The notes beneath the pieces are model-generated. The model ran no database searches and had not been told where the DNA came from. It was given only the letters and a program-made list of their open reading frames with translations. The position numbers and the translations under genes are program-made. A stretch of 64,000 nt of DNA from Pantoea sp. At-9b (lineage in GTDB: Bacteria > Pseudomonadota > Gammaproteobacteria > Enterobacterales > Enterobacteriaceae). Below are positions 63,138-64,000 of the stretch, piece after piece; the stretch's first letter is position 1, and every line of letters starts with the position of its first letter. The DNA is taken from assembly GCF_000175935.2 (NCBI RefSeq), contig NC_014838.1, positions 124,001 to 188,000 of the forward strand, in the 5' to 3' direction.

Positions 63138-63899
63138 TTATTCTCCTTGATACTTTACTTTAAGTACTTTACAGAAATGTTTCTGAGCATCTCTTGCCTG
63201 GAATGAGGCTGTATGTACTGATTTAGATGTCTCCTTTATGGCATCCAATAATTCAATGAAATTCCTGTTAATGGATGTCTTCGTGTTAATGAAAGCAGTT
63301 CTTGGGAATTTTGCCATGGCTCGAGCTTCCTGAATTGCTTCATGAAGCAAAGTATCTTTGTCGACAACTTTATTGACGAGATGATAATTAGAACAAGTTT
63401 GAGCATCCAGACTTTTACACTGATAAATAATTTCTTGCATCAGAGCGAAACCATGTGTAAATCTCAGAATGGCAGCACCCACAGAACAACCTATTCCATG
63501 TTGTAGTTCAGGCATTATTAAAGAGGCGTCTGCTGACATTAACCGTTGATCAAACATCATTGCAAACTGGAAGCCCATTCCAATTGCATAACCATCGATG
63601 GCTGCAACTGTAGGCTTTGTAACTTTCAGAACAGATTGATATAATTCTATGACACGATCAATCCAGTTCTCAATCTCGACTGTCCGAGAAAGAAATTTAA
63701 CTTCATTAAAATCTCCTCCTGCAGAAAATGATCGCCCCTCACCTCCATATAAAATAACTGCACCAATCATGGGATCGGAATTTGCACGACTCAGCGCTTC
63801 CTTTATCTGCTCCTCAAGTTCAAAACTGAATGGATTGTGTTTGTTTTCTGCGTTAAGTGTTATAACTCTTATTTCATCATGATCTGTCTCTAGTATCAT
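63138..63899 (-). CDS. carB: Carboxymethylproline synthase CarB (crotonase family)
   Basis: A 253-residue crotonase-fold enzyme. The oxyanion-hole regions are RSFSAGGDFNEVKFLSRT and AIDGYAIGMGFQFAMMFDQR and the catalytic Glu lies in MPELQHGIGCSVGAAI. It joins malonyl-CoA and pyrroline-5-carboxylate to (2S,5S)-carboxymethylproline. It resembles CarB of Pectobacterium from end to end. GTGAGGTTGAA precedes the ATG, 7 bases after the carA stop. Confidence 0.95.
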   Translation of the reverse strand: MILETDHDEIRVITLNAENKHNPFSFELEEQIKEALSRANSDPMIGAVILYGGEGRSFSAGGDFNEVKFLSRTVEIENWIDRVIELYQSVLKVTKPTVAAIDGYAIGMGFQFAMMFDQRLMSADASLIMPELQHGIGCSVGAAILRFTHGFALMQEIIYQCKSLDAQTCSNYHLVNKVVDKDTLLHEAIQEARAMAKFPRTAFINTKTSINRNFIELLDAIKETSKSVHTASFQARDAQKHFCKVLKVKYQGE

Positions 63900-63906
63900 T
63901 TCAACC

Positions 63907-64000
63907 TCACTTCATCAATTTTAAAATTTGTGTTTTTGTCAAGTCTTCAATATTAGTATTTCCACCTATTAATGCTTTATAAATTCTGTATGTGAAACGT
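63907..64000 (-). CDS. carA: C-terminal end of carbapenam synthetase CarA (partial)
   Basis: The last 31 codons of a leftward gene end at the TGA at 63907-63909 (TYRIYKALIGGNTNIEDLTK ... LKLMK). They fit the C-terminal end expected for the asparagine-synthetase-like CarA, which closes the beta-lactam ring using ATP. The rest, and any carR regulator, lie beyond the right edge. Named mainly from its position directly before carB. Confidence 0.65.
   Translation of the reverse strand, partial: RFTYRIYKALIGGNTNIEDLTKTQILKLMK

Overview
The window looks like a chromosomal segment from a pigmented member of the Erwiniaceae, most likely Pantoea or a close relative. It carries a zeaxanthin-type carotenoid cluster (crtE-crtY-crtI-crtB with crtZ facing it), a ddpXABCDF-type D-Ala-D-Ala operon, a HosA-regulated hydroxyarylate decarboxylase operon, Blc, YaiL and BamA homologues, and several copies of one REP-like palindrome (core GTAGCGGCGCGATTTATCGC). 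Host genes are GC-rich. The last 5 kb (about 58.8-64 kb) is clearly AT-richer.

Layout. 1-6.1 kb: a truncated Tat-exported gluconate dehydrogenase small subunit, then a LacI-controlled sugar or polyol locus with two TIM-barrel isomerases, a Gfo/Idh dehydrogenase and an orphan binding protein. Copies of one palindrome (TTGCACCCGGGTGCAA and variants) mark its control points. 6.3-11 kb: SfnG-like monooxygenase, CynX/NimT-type exporter, YjfB-like, cold-shock-domain, lipocalin and SnoaL-like proteins. 11.1-14.8 kb: hydroxyarylate decarboxylase B-C-D genes, divergent hosA and a hydrolase. crtZ follows 12 bases after the hydrolase. 14.8-19.7 kb: carotenoid genes, without crtX and idi. 20-23.3 kb: three oxidoreductases. 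23.4-30.3 kb: ddpXABCDF with an RpiR-type regulator. 30.6-35.3 kb: dehydrogenase/LysR pair, MmyB-like regulator and DHA2 exporter. 35.5-38 kb: a second-locus BamA paralogue. 38.1-44.6 kb: a ROK-controlled sugar ABC transporter with a PfkB kinase. 44.6-56 kb: assorted enzymes, Ada, a Mop-domain protein, transporters, a FosA-like protein and a degenerate carbamoyltransferase-like protein.

The 51.5-58.8 kb region is rearranged. A 1078-bp block (51523-52600) is repeated almost perfectly at 57087-58164. It is joined there to a second copy of the 3' three-quarters of the carbamoyltransferase-like gene (54783-55424 repeated at 58165-58806). The left junction fuses the first codons of a LysE-family exporter in frame to the C-terminal third of malate:quinone oxidoreductase. 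Just beyond lies a 566-bp IS4-like non-autonomous element with 18-bp terminal repeats and 14-bp target duplications, inserted in what looks like the loop of the mqo terminator.

Directly after the duplicated block comes a simple-carbapenem operon read leftwards into the window: the end of carA, then carB, carC, carD, carE, carF, carG and a carH-position gene, mostly overlapping or a few bases apart. CarA/B/C build the carbapenem nucleus, CarD/E supply precursor and electrons, and CarF/G match the known intrinsic-resistance pair. The AT-rich composition and the adjacent duplicated junction indicate horizontal acquisition. No tRNA, rRNA, CRISPR array or intact transposase gene was seen.
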